This document shows positions 7,330 to 15,098 of a stretch of 21,591 nucleotides of DNA, piece after piece. The notes under the pieces are model-generated. The model searched no databases. It had not been told where the DNA came from and was given only the letters and a program-made list of their open reading frames with translations. Origin of the DNA: JANXXV01 sp040002435 (GTDB lineage Bacteria; Acidobacteriota; Terriglobia; Bryobacterales; Bryobacteraceae); NCBI GenBank assembly GCA_040002435.1, contig JBDUEM010000115.1, positions 1 through 21,591 of the forward strand, in the 5' to 3' direction. Within the stretch, counting starts at the first letter, position 1. Each line of letters starts with the position of its first letter. The position numbers and the translations under genes are program-made.

Positions 7330-8304
7330 GTGAACTTGCTGTGTGTCCAGAAGTTGCGGATCAGTTATTCCGACGGTAAGGGAAACCGCACCGCCGTCGT
7401 TCGCGGCATCGATCTTCACATTGCAGCTGGCGAAATCGTCGGAATACTGGGGGAATCCGGCTCCGGGAAATCGACACTCGCACTTTCCATTCTGCGGCTG
7501 TTGCCTGTCAGCGCCGCGGTGGAAGGATCTATCCGATTCCAGGATGAGAATCTGATGACCTTGCCTGCAGAGGCGCTGCGTCGTCTCCGGGGTGACCAGA
7601 TCGCGTTTATCTTCCAGGACGCCGGGGCAGCACTGAATCCGGTGATCCCGGTGGGCCGGCAGGTAGAGGAAGTAATTCGCGCGCATAGAAGCTGGTCGCA
7701 CGATCGGGTGCGGGAACAGGCGAAAAAGTCTCTGGAGCAAGTGGGAGTCGACTTTTCCATCGGCGAGGCGTACCCGCATCAACTGAGCGGGGGGCAGCTG
7801 CAACGGGTCCAAATAGCCCAGGCGCTCTCATGCGAACCTGCGCTCATCATCGCGGACGAGCCCGCTTCGGGGCTGGATGCCCCAGCGCAAGCCGGGATTC
7901 TGGAAATGATTGTCAGGCGAACGAAGGCGGCGCTGCTGGTGATCACACACCAACCTTCGAGCCTGCGTGTCTTGAGCATCGGCGCGGCCATGCTGCGGGG
8001 GCTTCCCACACGGGTGCTGGTGATGTATGCCGGCCAGGTGGTGGAAACGGGCGCCCTGGACCAACTGGAGACGTCTGCTCTCCATCCGTACACGCAGGCA
8101 CTGCTCTCCTGTTCCAAACCTTGCGGGCGGCCCGGGCAGCGGCAGAAGCTGCCTGCCATCGAAGGCCAGCCCGCCAGTTTTTCCCGTTTGTCCCGCGGAT
8201 GTGCATTCGAACCTCGTTGCAGCCGGCGCCTGCCCGTTTGCGCTGAGCGCGAGCCGCAGAGCAGCCACCACGCAGGTGAGGAGATTCGCTGCTTTCTCGT
8301 ATGA
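7330..8304 (+). CDS. Dpp/Opp-type ABC transporter ATPase (DppD-like)
   Basis: A 324-residue cytoplasmic ATPase that would power import of peptides or a related solute. In numbering from GTG 7330: Walker A GESGSGKST at 41-49, signature LSGGQ at 152-156, and Walker B LIIADEP with Asp176 and Glu177. The C-terminal extension after about residue 250 has the HPYTQALL motif and a Cys-containing tail (GCAFEPRCSRRLPVCAERE), typical of the oligopeptide/dipeptide/nickel subfamily. The start is uncertain: GGAG at 7327-7330 overlaps the GTG, so TTG 7336, five bases downstream of GGAG, is at least as likely. It is the first of five overlapping importer genes and shares ATGA with the second ATPase. Substrate specificity cannot be read from the ATPase. 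Confidence 0.92.
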   Translation: MNLLCVQKLRISYSDGKGNRTAVVRGIDLHIAAGEIVGILGESGSGKSTLALSILRLLPVSAAVEGSIRFQDENLMTLPAEALRRLRGDQIAFIFQDAGAALNPVIPVGRQVEEVIRAHRSWSHDRVREQAKKSLEQVGVDFSIGEAYPHQLSGGQLQRVQIAQALSCEPALIIADEPASGLDAPAQAGILEMIVRRTKAALLVITHQPSSLRVLSIGAAMLRGLPTRVLVMYAGQVVETGALDQLETSALHPYTQALLSCSKPCGRPGQRQKLPAIEGQPASFSRLSRGCAFEPRCSRRLPVCAEREPQSSHHAGEEIRCFLV

Positions 8305-9029
8305 TGACTGACCGCAGCACACTCGTGGAAGTCCGCAGCGTCACCAAGTCATTTACTCGCGGGCGCTGGTACTCAGCTCAGAGAGTGCTCGCGCTCGACA
8401 GCGTTACACTCTCTATCCATTGCGGTTCCACCGTGGCTCTGGTGGGAGCTTCAGGGTCAGGCAAATCCACCCTGGCGCGCTGTATCGCACAAATGGAAAA
8501 ACCGGACGGGGGCGAGATCTGGTTCGACGGACGCAACCTGACCGCTCTGGCCCCGTCAGCGTGCCGCCGCTTCCGCACCAGGATTCAGTTAGTACCCCAA
8601 AACGTCGCGGCGAGCCTGAATCCGCGTTGGACTGCGGCACAGATCGTCTCCGAACCCCTTTGTGTACAGCGGTGGGGTAGAGCGAACGACAGACTGCGCC
8701 GGTCGCTTGAACTGATCGAATCTGTGGGACTGGACAGCAGCACTCTGCAGCAGAATTCCAGCCACCTCAGCGGAGGGCAGCGCACCCGGCTGGCCTTGGC
8801 CCGGGCGCTCGCTCTGGAACCGAGACTACTGATCCTTGATGAATCGCTGGCGAGTCTCGATCTCTTATTGCAGGCACAGATTATCAACCTGCTGATAGAT
8901 CTGCAGGCAAGACACAGTCTGGCCTACCTGGTGATTGCTCACGATATGACTCTCGTCGCGGCGATGACCGACAAAGTCGTCGAACTGCAGCAGGGAAAGA
9001 TTGTCAGACAGGATGTCTATACATGCTGA
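8301..9029 (+). CDS. Dpp/Opp-type ABC transporter ATPase (DppF-like, short form)
   Basis: A 242-residue second ATPase of the importer. Walker A GASGSGKST is at 49-57, signature LSGGQ at 156-160, followed by Walker B (LLILDES). It ends soon after the switch histidine (VIAHDM) and lacks the C-terminal oligopeptide/HPY extension that most DppF/OppF proteins carry, making it roughly 80-90 residues shorter than usual. The reading frame is clean, so this looks like a natural short form rather than a broken gene. The start ATG overlaps the stop of the previous gene (ATGA), and its end overlaps the next permease gene. The two ATPases probably form a heterodimer under the two permeases. Confidence 0.9.
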   Translation: MMTDRSTLVEVRSVTKSFTRGRWYSAQRVLALDSVTLSIHCGSTVALVGASGSGKSTLARCIAQMEKPDGGEIWFDGRNLTALAPSACRRFRTRIQLVPQNVAASLNPRWTAAQIVSEPLCVQRWGRANDRLRRSLELIESVGLDSSTLQQNSSHLSGGQRTRLALARALALEPRLLILDESLASLDLLLQAQIINLLIDLQARHSLAYLVIAHDMTLVAAMTDKVVELQQGKIVRQDVYTC

Positions 9030-9928
9030 AATCGTTCCTGCTGCGCAGATTGCAACATACGCTGCTGTTGCTGACGCTGGTCTCCATGGGCTCTTTCCTG
9101 CTGCTGGAACTGGCTCCGGGGGACTTTCTAACGGAGACCACACTGAACCCGAGGATTTCTCCCCAAACGCTGGCATCCTTGCGCGATCGGTTCGGATTGA
9201 CGAAGTCGCTGCCCGAGCGCTACTTTTATTGGGTTCGGTCGGCTGCTCAAGGCGAGTTCGGGATCTCCTTCGCCTATGACATGCCGGTGAGAGCTCTTAT
9301 TTGGCCACGGATGCTCAGCACGTTGCTCTTAACGGCAACATCCCTTGGTTTGGCCTGGATGATCGCTCTGCCGCTGGGTGTGTGGGCCGCAGCGAGGCAG
9401 GGGAGCTGGCCCGACCGGCTGCTTGTTCTTTCGACGTCAGGTTTTTTGAGCATTCCCGAATTAGTGTTCGCCTGCGGGATCCTGATTATCGCCGCCAAGA
9501 CACAATGGTTGCGCATGGGCGGCCTGCCGCTGGCCGTTTGTGTTCTCACGCCAGTTTCGCTTCCGCTTCTATTGCGGCATATTCGCGCCGGCGTGCTGAC
9601 GGCGTCAGGCGCCACGTACGTGCGCGCCGCCCGCGCCCACGGCGTCTCTGAAATGCGGCTCTGGTTTCGCCACGTGCTCCCGGCGGCCTCCCATCCCCTC
9701 ATCTCTCTGTTCGGCCTTTCCGTGGCCGGCCTGCTCAGCTCCTCCCTGCTTGTCGAGGTAGTGGTTGGCTGGCCCGGACTGGGCCCCCTGTTTCTCGAAG
9801 CGGTCGGCGCACGCGATTTCTATGTCGTGACCGGAGTGGTGTCCCTGTCGGCGATCTTCCTGGCTGCCGGGACTCTGCTTGCGGACATGCTTCTCTATTT
9901 CTGCGATCCACGTATCCGGATGAATTGA
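9023..9928 (+). CDS. Dpp/Opp-type ABC transporter permease (DppB-like)
   Basis: A 301-residue inner-membrane permease with about six membrane spans. The first span begins at about residue 10 and is followed by an extracytoplasmic loop with the ERYFYWV..AAQGEFGISF pattern seen in DppB/OppB proteins. The EAA coupling loop that contacts the ATPases is at about residues 199-222 (YVRAARAHGVSEMRLWFRHV). ATG 9023 overlaps the last seven bases of the upstream ATPase gene, and its stop TGA overlaps the next gene's ATG by one base (TGATG). It pairs with the following permease to form the translocation channel. Confidence 0.92.
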   Translation: MLKSFLLRRLQHTLLLLTLVSMGSFLLLELAPGDFLTETTLNPRISPQTLASLRDRFGLTKSLPERYFYWVRSAAQGEFGISFAYDMPVRALIWPRMLSTLLLTATSLGLAWMIALPLGVWAAARQGSWPDRLLVLSTSGFLSIPELVFACGILIIAAKTQWLRMGGLPLAVCVLTPVSLPLLLRHIRAGVLTASGATYVRAARAHGVSEMRLWFRHVLPAASHPLISLFGLSVAGLLSSSLLVEVVVGWPGLGPLFLEAVGARDFYVVTGVVSLSAIFLAAGTLLADMLLYFCDPRIRMN

Positions 9929-10875
9929 TGCGCGACCGTATTCCTCTCTCGCTCGCCGTCTCAGGACTGATTGTTCTGCACGGGATTTGCCTCTTTGCTG
10001 GATTCCTTTCCCCCTACGATCCGACCGAGCAAAACCGGACTTTGTCGTTCGCGGCGCCTGCGAGGATTCACTTCTTCGACAATCAGGGAGTTTTTCATCT
10101 CCGGCCATTCGTCTACAACGGGAACTCCACGAGGGTCCCCTTGAGGTTCTGCGTGGACGCACACTTGTTCGGCGTCGCTGCGCCGGATCGCATCTTCCTT
10201 TTAGGCAGCGACGATTACGGACGCGATCAGCTTTCCCGACTCCTGCACGGCGGCCGCATCTCTTTGGTTGGGGGATGGCTGGCGACGATTCTCTCACTGG
10301 GAATCGGCGTTGTGGTGGGCACATTCGCCGGATTCCGCGGCGGATGGGTAGACGAAGCGATGATGAGAGTGGCGGAACTGTTTCTCGCCCTCCCGTGGCT
10401 CTATCTGCTGCTGGCGGTGCGTGCGCTTCTGCCGTTGACCGTAGATCCCGAGACGACATTCCTGCTGGTGACGGCAACCATTGGTGTGATTGGCTGGGCA
10501 CGACCCGCAAGGCTGGTGCGGAGCGCGGTGTTAGAGGCCAAGGAACGCGCTTATGTGCAGGTGGCGCGGGGTTTCGGCGCGGGCAGCCTCCATCTGGTCA
10601 TGCGGCACATTCTTCCAGAGACGCGCAGCGTAGTTTTCACTCAGGCCGCGCTTCTGGTTCCTCTATACATTTTGGCTGAAGTGACTCTGTCATTCCTTGG
10701 ACTGGGACTGGGTGAGCCTGCCCCGAGTTGGGGCAACATGCTGGCCCCTTTGCGTCAGTACCATGTTCTTACTTCGTTTTGGTGGATGGTGGCACCCGCC
10801 TTCTTCCTTGTCCCGCTTTGCCTCTGCTTTCAAGTTTGTGCCGACGCACTCACTAAATCGAATACTCCATGTTGA
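9928..10875 (+). CDS. Dpp/Opp-type ABC transporter permease (DppC-like)
   Basis: A 315-residue inner-membrane permease. After an N-terminal span (residues about 8-28) comes a long loop of about 60 residues containing LLGSDDYGRDQLSRLLHGGR, a DppC-family hallmark just before the core domain. The EAA loop is at about residues 209-232 (YVQVARGFGAGSLHLVMRHI). ATG 9928 is preferred over an in-frame TTG at 9925 because it forms the usual one-base stop-start overlap with the upstream permease. The 3' end overlaps the binding-protein gene (ATGTTGA). It is the second half of the heterodimeric channel. Confidence 0.92.
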   Translation: MRDRIPLSLAVSGLIVLHGICLFAGFLSPYDPTEQNRTLSFAAPARIHFFDNQGVFHLRPFVYNGNSTRVPLRFCVDAHLFGVAAPDRIFLLGSDDYGRDQLSRLLHGGRISLVGGWLATILSLGIGVVVGTFAGFRGGWVDEAMMRVAELFLALPWLYLLLAVRALLPLTVDPETTFLLVTATIGVIGWARPARLVRSAVLEAKERAYVQVARGFGAGSLHLVMRHILPETRSVVFTQAALLVPLYILAEVTLSFLGLGLGEPAPSWGNMLAPLRQYHVLTSFWWMVAPAFFLVPLCLCFQVCADALTKSNTPC

Positions 10876-12605
10876 ATAAGCACACTGTAATTCTGCTGGC
10901 ACTGTCATCGTTGCCTCTCCTGCAGGCGGCCCCGGGTTCGCTCGAAGAGCTGGCCATCGCGGAGAGCGATGCCGGAAGCTACGGCGGAACGCTCATCATC
11001 GGCCAAAAAGCTGAACCGAAGACGCTGAATCCGGTTACCGCACTGGACGCCCCATCCCGCGACATTATTCGCCGCATGACGGCGGATCTCATCTCCATCC
11101 GCCGTGACACCAAAGCCATCGAGCCAGCGCTCGCAAAATCCTGGACTACCTCAAAGGACGGCCGGGTCTACACATTGCAGTTACGCCGCGGACTGCGATT
11201 CTCCGACGGGCATCCGTTTGATGCCGATGACGTCATCTTTACCTTTCAGCTCTACCTGGATGAGAAGATCCACTCACCGCAGCGGGATCTGCTGACCATC
11301 GCCGGGAAGCCGATCCTTGTCCGGAAGATCGATCCCTTTACTGTTCGCTTCGAATTAAGCCAGCCGTACGCAGCCGCCGAGCGAATCTTCGACAGCATCG
11401 CCATTCTCCCAAAGCACCTGCTCGAACCGGCATACCTTAACGGGAGCTTGAATCTGGCATGGAGTCTGAACAGCGCACCAGCGGCTATTGCCGGCTTGGG
11501 TCCATTTCAGCTCAAGGAATACCGGCCCGGCGAGCGTATCGTGTTGCAGCGGAATCCGTACTACTGGAAAAAGGATCGCAAGGGGAATCGCCTTCCTTAC
11601 CTGGACAAGCTGGAGTTCCGTTTCACCGGTGGAGAAGACGCTCAGATATTGCAGTTTGTCTCCGGTGGCACGGACGTTCTGAATCGTGTCAGTGCCAAGA
11701 GCTTCTCCGCGCTCCTTAAGGAGAAGAGCACCCAGGGAGACAAGCTGGTCGACCTCGGACCAGGTCTCGAATATAACTTTCTGTTCTTCAATCTGGGTCC
11801 TGTCGACCCAATAAAGAACCCTTCCGTAGCCGGTAAACAGATCTGGTTTCGCCAGACTGCATTCCGGCTCGCGCTTTCCGAAGCTATTGACCGTGACGCC
11901 ATTGTGCAGCTTGTTTACGGCGGACGGGGCACACCAATCTGGGGACATGTCACGCCGGGTAACAAGGCTTGGCGGAATGAGAGCATCCCCAAACCGGCAC
12001 GTTCCGTACCGCGCGCGCGGGAGCGCCTCTCGGCGGCTGGTTTCCGTTGGAACAATCAAGGCCGGCTCCTCGATTCCAATGGCAATCTTGTCGAATTCTC
12101 CATCATTGCCAGTGCCAGCAACGCAGAACGGCTTCAGATGGCAACCATCATTCAGGATGATCTGAAGGCCCTTGGCATCCGGGTGCAGGTAGTATCTCTG
12201 GAGTTCAGAGCTCTTTTGGACCGGGTTCTCAATACGCGCGACTACGAAGCCTCATTGCTCGGCCTGGGCAGCGGCGACGTCGATCCCAATCCTGAAATCA
12301 ACGTGTGGCTGTCCAGTGGGGCAAGCCATCTGTGGAACCCGGAGCAGAAGCAACCGGCAACGCCTTGGGAGGCGGAGATTGACCAGTTGATGCGCCGTCA
12401 GATGATCGAGCTGGATCGTAATAAACGAAAGATTCTGTATGATCGCCTGCAGCAGGTGGCCGCCGAACAGCTCCCACTCATCTGCCTGGCCAGTCCCAAT
12501 ATTTTAGTCGCGGGGCGGAAATCCATCGGCAATTTCCGGCCGTCCATAATGGACCACTACACTTTGTGGAACGTGGACCAACTTTACTTCAAGTATCCAC
12601 GCTGA
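10869..12605 (+). CDS. Periplasmic substrate-binding protein, family 5 (DppA/OppA-like)
   Basis: A 578-residue secreted binding protein for the importer. Residues 1-20 are a Sec signal peptide (VILLALSSLPLLQA, likely cleavage before APGS). No cysteine sits at the cleavage site, so it is a soluble periplasmic protein rather than a lipoprotein. The family-5 signature appears as AKSWTTSKDGRVYTLQLRRG followed by LRFSDGHPFDADDVIFTF. Later the sequence has FRLALSEAIDRDAIVQLVYGGRG and a C-terminal lobe ending in DHYTLWNVDQLYFK, as in peptide-binding members. Family 5 also binds nickel, sugars and other solutes, so peptide uptake is the likeliest but not the only option. Placing the binding protein last with its start inside the permease gene suggests it is made in step with the channel. 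Confidence 0.93.
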   Translation: MLNKHTVILLALSSLPLLQAAPGSLEELAIAESDAGSYGGTLIIGQKAEPKTLNPVTALDAPSRDIIRRMTADLISIRRDTKAIEPALAKSWTTSKDGRVYTLQLRRGLRFSDGHPFDADDVIFTFQLYLDEKIHSPQRDLLTIAGKPILVRKIDPFTVRFELSQPYAAAERIFDSIAILPKHLLEPAYLNGSLNLAWSLNSAPAAIAGLGPFQLKEYRPGERIVLQRNPYYWKKDRKGNRLPYLDKLEFRFTGGEDAQILQFVSGGTDVLNRVSAKSFSALLKEKSTQGDKLVDLGPGLEYNFLFFNLGPVDPIKNPSVAGKQIWFRQTAFRLALSEAIDRDAIVQLVYGGRGTPIWGHVTPGNKAWRNESIPKPARSVPRARERLSAAGFRWNNQGRLLDSNGNLVEFSIIASASNAERLQMATIIQDDLKALGIRVQVVSLEFRALLDRVLNTRDYEASLLGLGSGDVDPNPEINVWLSSGASHLWNPEQKQPATPWEAEIDQLMRRQMIELDRNKRKILYDRLQQVAAEQLPLICLASPNILVAGRKSIGNFRPSIMDHYTLWNVDQLYFKYPR

Positions 12606-12831
12606 GGGCTCCTTCCACTTCGCTGAGTTTCTCTCACACCCACCAGCGGTACACTGCTGACGCGAGAGTGTGTCCACGCCAAACAGAATGCATGAAAACT
12701 TCCATGGAATTTGACAGAATGTACGTCAGGTTCCGAAGGCGGGCATGGAGTCAGAGGTGCTCGAACTCCTTCTAAAGCGGCTTGCATTCGTTTCATTTCG
12801 ACCAAGTTTTCGCGACTGGCGCAGTGACCTC

Positions 12832-14976
12832 ATGGAAACAAACGACGCGATAGAATTCGGTCCGTTTCGCGTGGACGTGCGGCGAAGGATTCTCACGCGG
12901 GGCAACGAGCCTGTGCCGTTGCCGTCAAAGGCGCTCGATGTGCTGCTGGCCCTGCTGGCCCGGCCGGGTGAAACCGTCTTAAAAGAGGAATTGATCAAAG
13001 CGGTATGGCCTGACACATTTGTCGAGGAAGGTAATCTTTCTCAGATGGTCTTCCTCTTGCGGAAGGCGCTGGGCGAATCCGAAGGAGGCGGGCAAGCCCT
13101 CATCGTTACGGTACCGCGCCAAGGTTACCGGTTTGTGGGAGAGTTGGCGGAACAAGCTCGCAAAGACGGTCCGGAGTTGCCATCCCCTGATCCGCCTGCA
13201 GCAGCCGCGAAGGCGCGATCCGGATGGAGAAAGTTGTGGTGGACCGGCGCGGGAATCGCGGTGATGTCGGGATTTGGCGGGTGGGCGATCGCACGCTCCC
13301 ATTTGTTTCAGCCGGCGAGCCAGTCGCATCCGTTCCGCTACACGATCTCGCCGCCGGAGAACGCGAGCTATCGCGTGGGGGCGGTTTCCCCCGATGGCCG
13401 CTCGCTTGCGCTGTTGGCCGTCGATACTTCGGGCTACAGCCGGCTTTGGCTGCGCAAGCTCGATGCACTGACGAGCCAGCCGTTGGCGCGAGCCGAATTC
13501 TGGCCGTTCTGGTCTGCAGACAGCCGGTATATCGCATTTGGCCAAGACGGAAAGCTGAAGAAGATCGACGCGGCGGGGGGAACACCGCAGACAATCTGCA
13601 CCGCGCCTCTGGTCATTGGCGGGACGTGGAACCGCGGCGGAGTCATCCTGTTCAGCGATGGCGACGTGATTCTTCAAGCTTCCGCCAAAGGTGGTGAGGC
13701 CAAACCCCTCACGCGTCTGGACACCTCCCGCGGGGAGACCAGCCACCAATTTCCCGCGTTTCTGCCGGACGGGCGTCACTTTGTTTACACCATTCACAGC
13801 GAGAAGCGGGCGAATGGTGGTATCTTTCTGGGCTCGCTCGATGCAGCGGAGACTCGCATCCGCCTGCTCGATGACATCTCGAATGCAGAGTACGTTCCTG
13901 CCTCGGCGCCGGACACCGGTTACCTGCTATTCGTCAGAGGCGGAGCCCTTATGGCGCAGTTGTTCGCTGCCGGCCCTGTGCAACTCAGGGGCGAGGCATT
14001 CGCTGTTGTGGATAGGATCGACCAGAATCCGGGTAATTTAAGCGCCTCCTTCTCGGCGTCGAACGACGGGGTGCTGGTGGTCACTTCCACCTACCCTGGC
14101 GACCAGATCACCTGGTTCGATAGGACGGGGAAGCGCTCGGGAACCATCGGCAAGCCGGGCTTACACGTGAATCCGCAGCTTTCACCTGACGAGCTCACGG
14201 TGGCCGCCGACGACATGGATGCCGAGCGATTCCTGAGCGACATATCGCTGTTTCCGGTGCTACGCGGACCTGCCTCGCGACTGACGTTCCGCGGCTCTGA
14301 CCGCGCGGTCTGGTCGCCAGACGGCGCGCGTATCGCCTTTCAGTCAAATAACGCGTTTTATGCGAAAACTTCCGCCGGTAAAGACAACGACGCGCTGCTG
14401 CTGGAAGCCATGAATCTGCCGGGCGATTACCGGCTTCTCTGCGAGTGGTCGAACGACGGACAGTTCCTGCTCTATTCCCAGTGGAATCCGAAGTCGGGAT
14501 TTGACCTCTGGATGCTGCCGCTCCTGGGGAATCAAAAGCCAACGCCTCTGCTGCATGCCGATTACAACGAGTGGTGCGGAACGAGCTCTCCTGACCGGGA
14601 TTGGATTGCCTACGCTTCAGATGAATCGGGTAGGACTGAGATCTATGTGCAGGCCTTTTCGGAGGAGGGGGTCGCTTCCGACAGGAAATGGCTGGTTTCC
14701 GATGGCGGTGGAAAATGGCCGAGGTGGCGGCGGGATGGCAAGGAACTACTCTACCTGGGCGCGGACAGAGGGATCGTAAGCGTGGAGGTGAGCACGGGGC
14801 CAGGTTTCCAGCATGGAAGCCCGCAGCGATTATTTGCATCGGGGATACGAATTCCGGATGCTCGTTTCGATGTGACAGCAGATGGCACACGCTTCCTGAT
14901 CCCGACGCAAGTTAGTGAGGCCAGCCCGGCGCCTGCGACTGTCACTGTTAATTGGATGGCGGGAATTGGGCCTTGA
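12832..14976 (+). CDS. Membrane-anchored winged-helix regulator with TolB/WD40-like propeller
   Basis: A 714-residue one-component sensor-regulator of ToxR/CadC-like topology. Residues about 8-103 are an OmpR/PhoB-type DNA-binding domain (FGPFRVDVRRRILTRGNEPV, then a VWPDTFVEEGNLSQMVFLLRKALGE recognition region, then VPRQGYRFVG, shown in parts). A single membrane span follows at about 134-156. The remainder, outside the cytoplasm, is a beta-propeller with recurrent S-P-D-G/D-x-R/x-I-A-F/Y blades (VSPDGRSLALL, WSADSRYIAFG, WSPDGARIAFQ, SSPDRDWIAYA). The frame is open from ATG 12745, but ATG 12832 places the start where this family usually begins; neither has a strong ribosome site. Signal and target genes are unknown. 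The 226 bases before it hold no recognised element. Confidence 0.88.
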   Translation: METNDAIEFGPFRVDVRRRILTRGNEPVPLPSKALDVLLALLARPGETVLKEELIKAVWPDTFVEEGNLSQMVFLLRKALGESEGGGQALIVTVPRQGYRFVGELAEQARKDGPELPSPDPPAAAAKARSGWRKLWWTGAGIAVMSGFGGWAIARSHLFQPASQSHPFRYTISPPENASYRVGAVSPDGRSLALLAVDTSGYSRLWLRKLDALTSQPLARAEFWPFWSADSRYIAFGQDGKLKKIDAAGGTPQTICTAPLVIGGTWNRGGVILFSDGDVILQASAKGGEAKPLTRLDTSRGETSHQFPAFLPDGRHFVYTIHSEKRANGGIFLGSLDAAETRIRLLDDISNAEYVPASAPDTGYLLFVRGGALMAQLFAAGPVQLRGEAFAVVDRIDQNPGNLSASFSASNDGVLVVTSTYPGDQITWFDRTGKRSGTIGKPGLHVNPQLSPDELTVAADDMDAERFLSDISLFPVLRGPASRLTFRGSDRAVWSPDGARIAFQSNNAFYAKTSAGKDNDALLLEAMNLPGDYRLLCEWSNDGQFLLYSQWNPKSGFDLWMLPLLGNQKPTPLLHADYNEWCGTSSPDRDWIAYASDESGRTEIYVQAFSEEGVASDRKWLVSDGGGKWPRWRRDGKELLYLGADRGIVSVEVSTGPGFQHGSPQRLFASGIRIPDARFDVTADGTRFLIPTQVSEASPAPATVTVNWMAGIGP

Positions 14977-15030
14977 GCGGTGCCTGGCGTTGTGCTCCGG
15001 CTAACTATGTGCTGCTGGCTGGTTGTGGCC

Positions 15031-15090
15031 GACGGCCCGGCTTCGGCAGCCGATGCGGGGGCATCGGCGCGGCCCCGGGGGGCCGCCGTC
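15031..15090. terminator. Tandem GC-rich hairpins between convergent genes
   Basis: Two perfect stem-loops stand back to back in the 122 bases between the propeller regulator and the convergent sigma-54 activator. The first is GCCGATGC-GGGG-GCATCGGC (15049-15068). The second is GCGGCCCC-GG-GGGGCCGC (15069-15086). An outer pairing of GACGGC (15031-15036) with GCCGTC (15085-15090) could enclose both. No T-run follows on either strand, so this is not a textbook intrinsic terminator; position suggests bidirectional termination or 3'-end protection. Confidence 0.45.
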
Positions 15091-15098
15091 CATCGGGT

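Noticed and set aside
9605..10510. Long minus-strand ORF of 301 codons opposite the two permease genes
   Set aside because: Arg/Pro-rich low-quality translation antisense to two clear permeases; a GC-rich shadow frame.
12711..12716. Perfect TTGACA as a -35 element upstream of the propeller regulator
   Set aside because: No -10-like hexamer at 16-18 bases downstream, so no promoter can be supported.
12979..13797. 272-codon minus-strand ORF opposite the propeller regulator
   Set aside because: Antisense shadow of a well-supported winged-helix/propeller gene; no domain seen.
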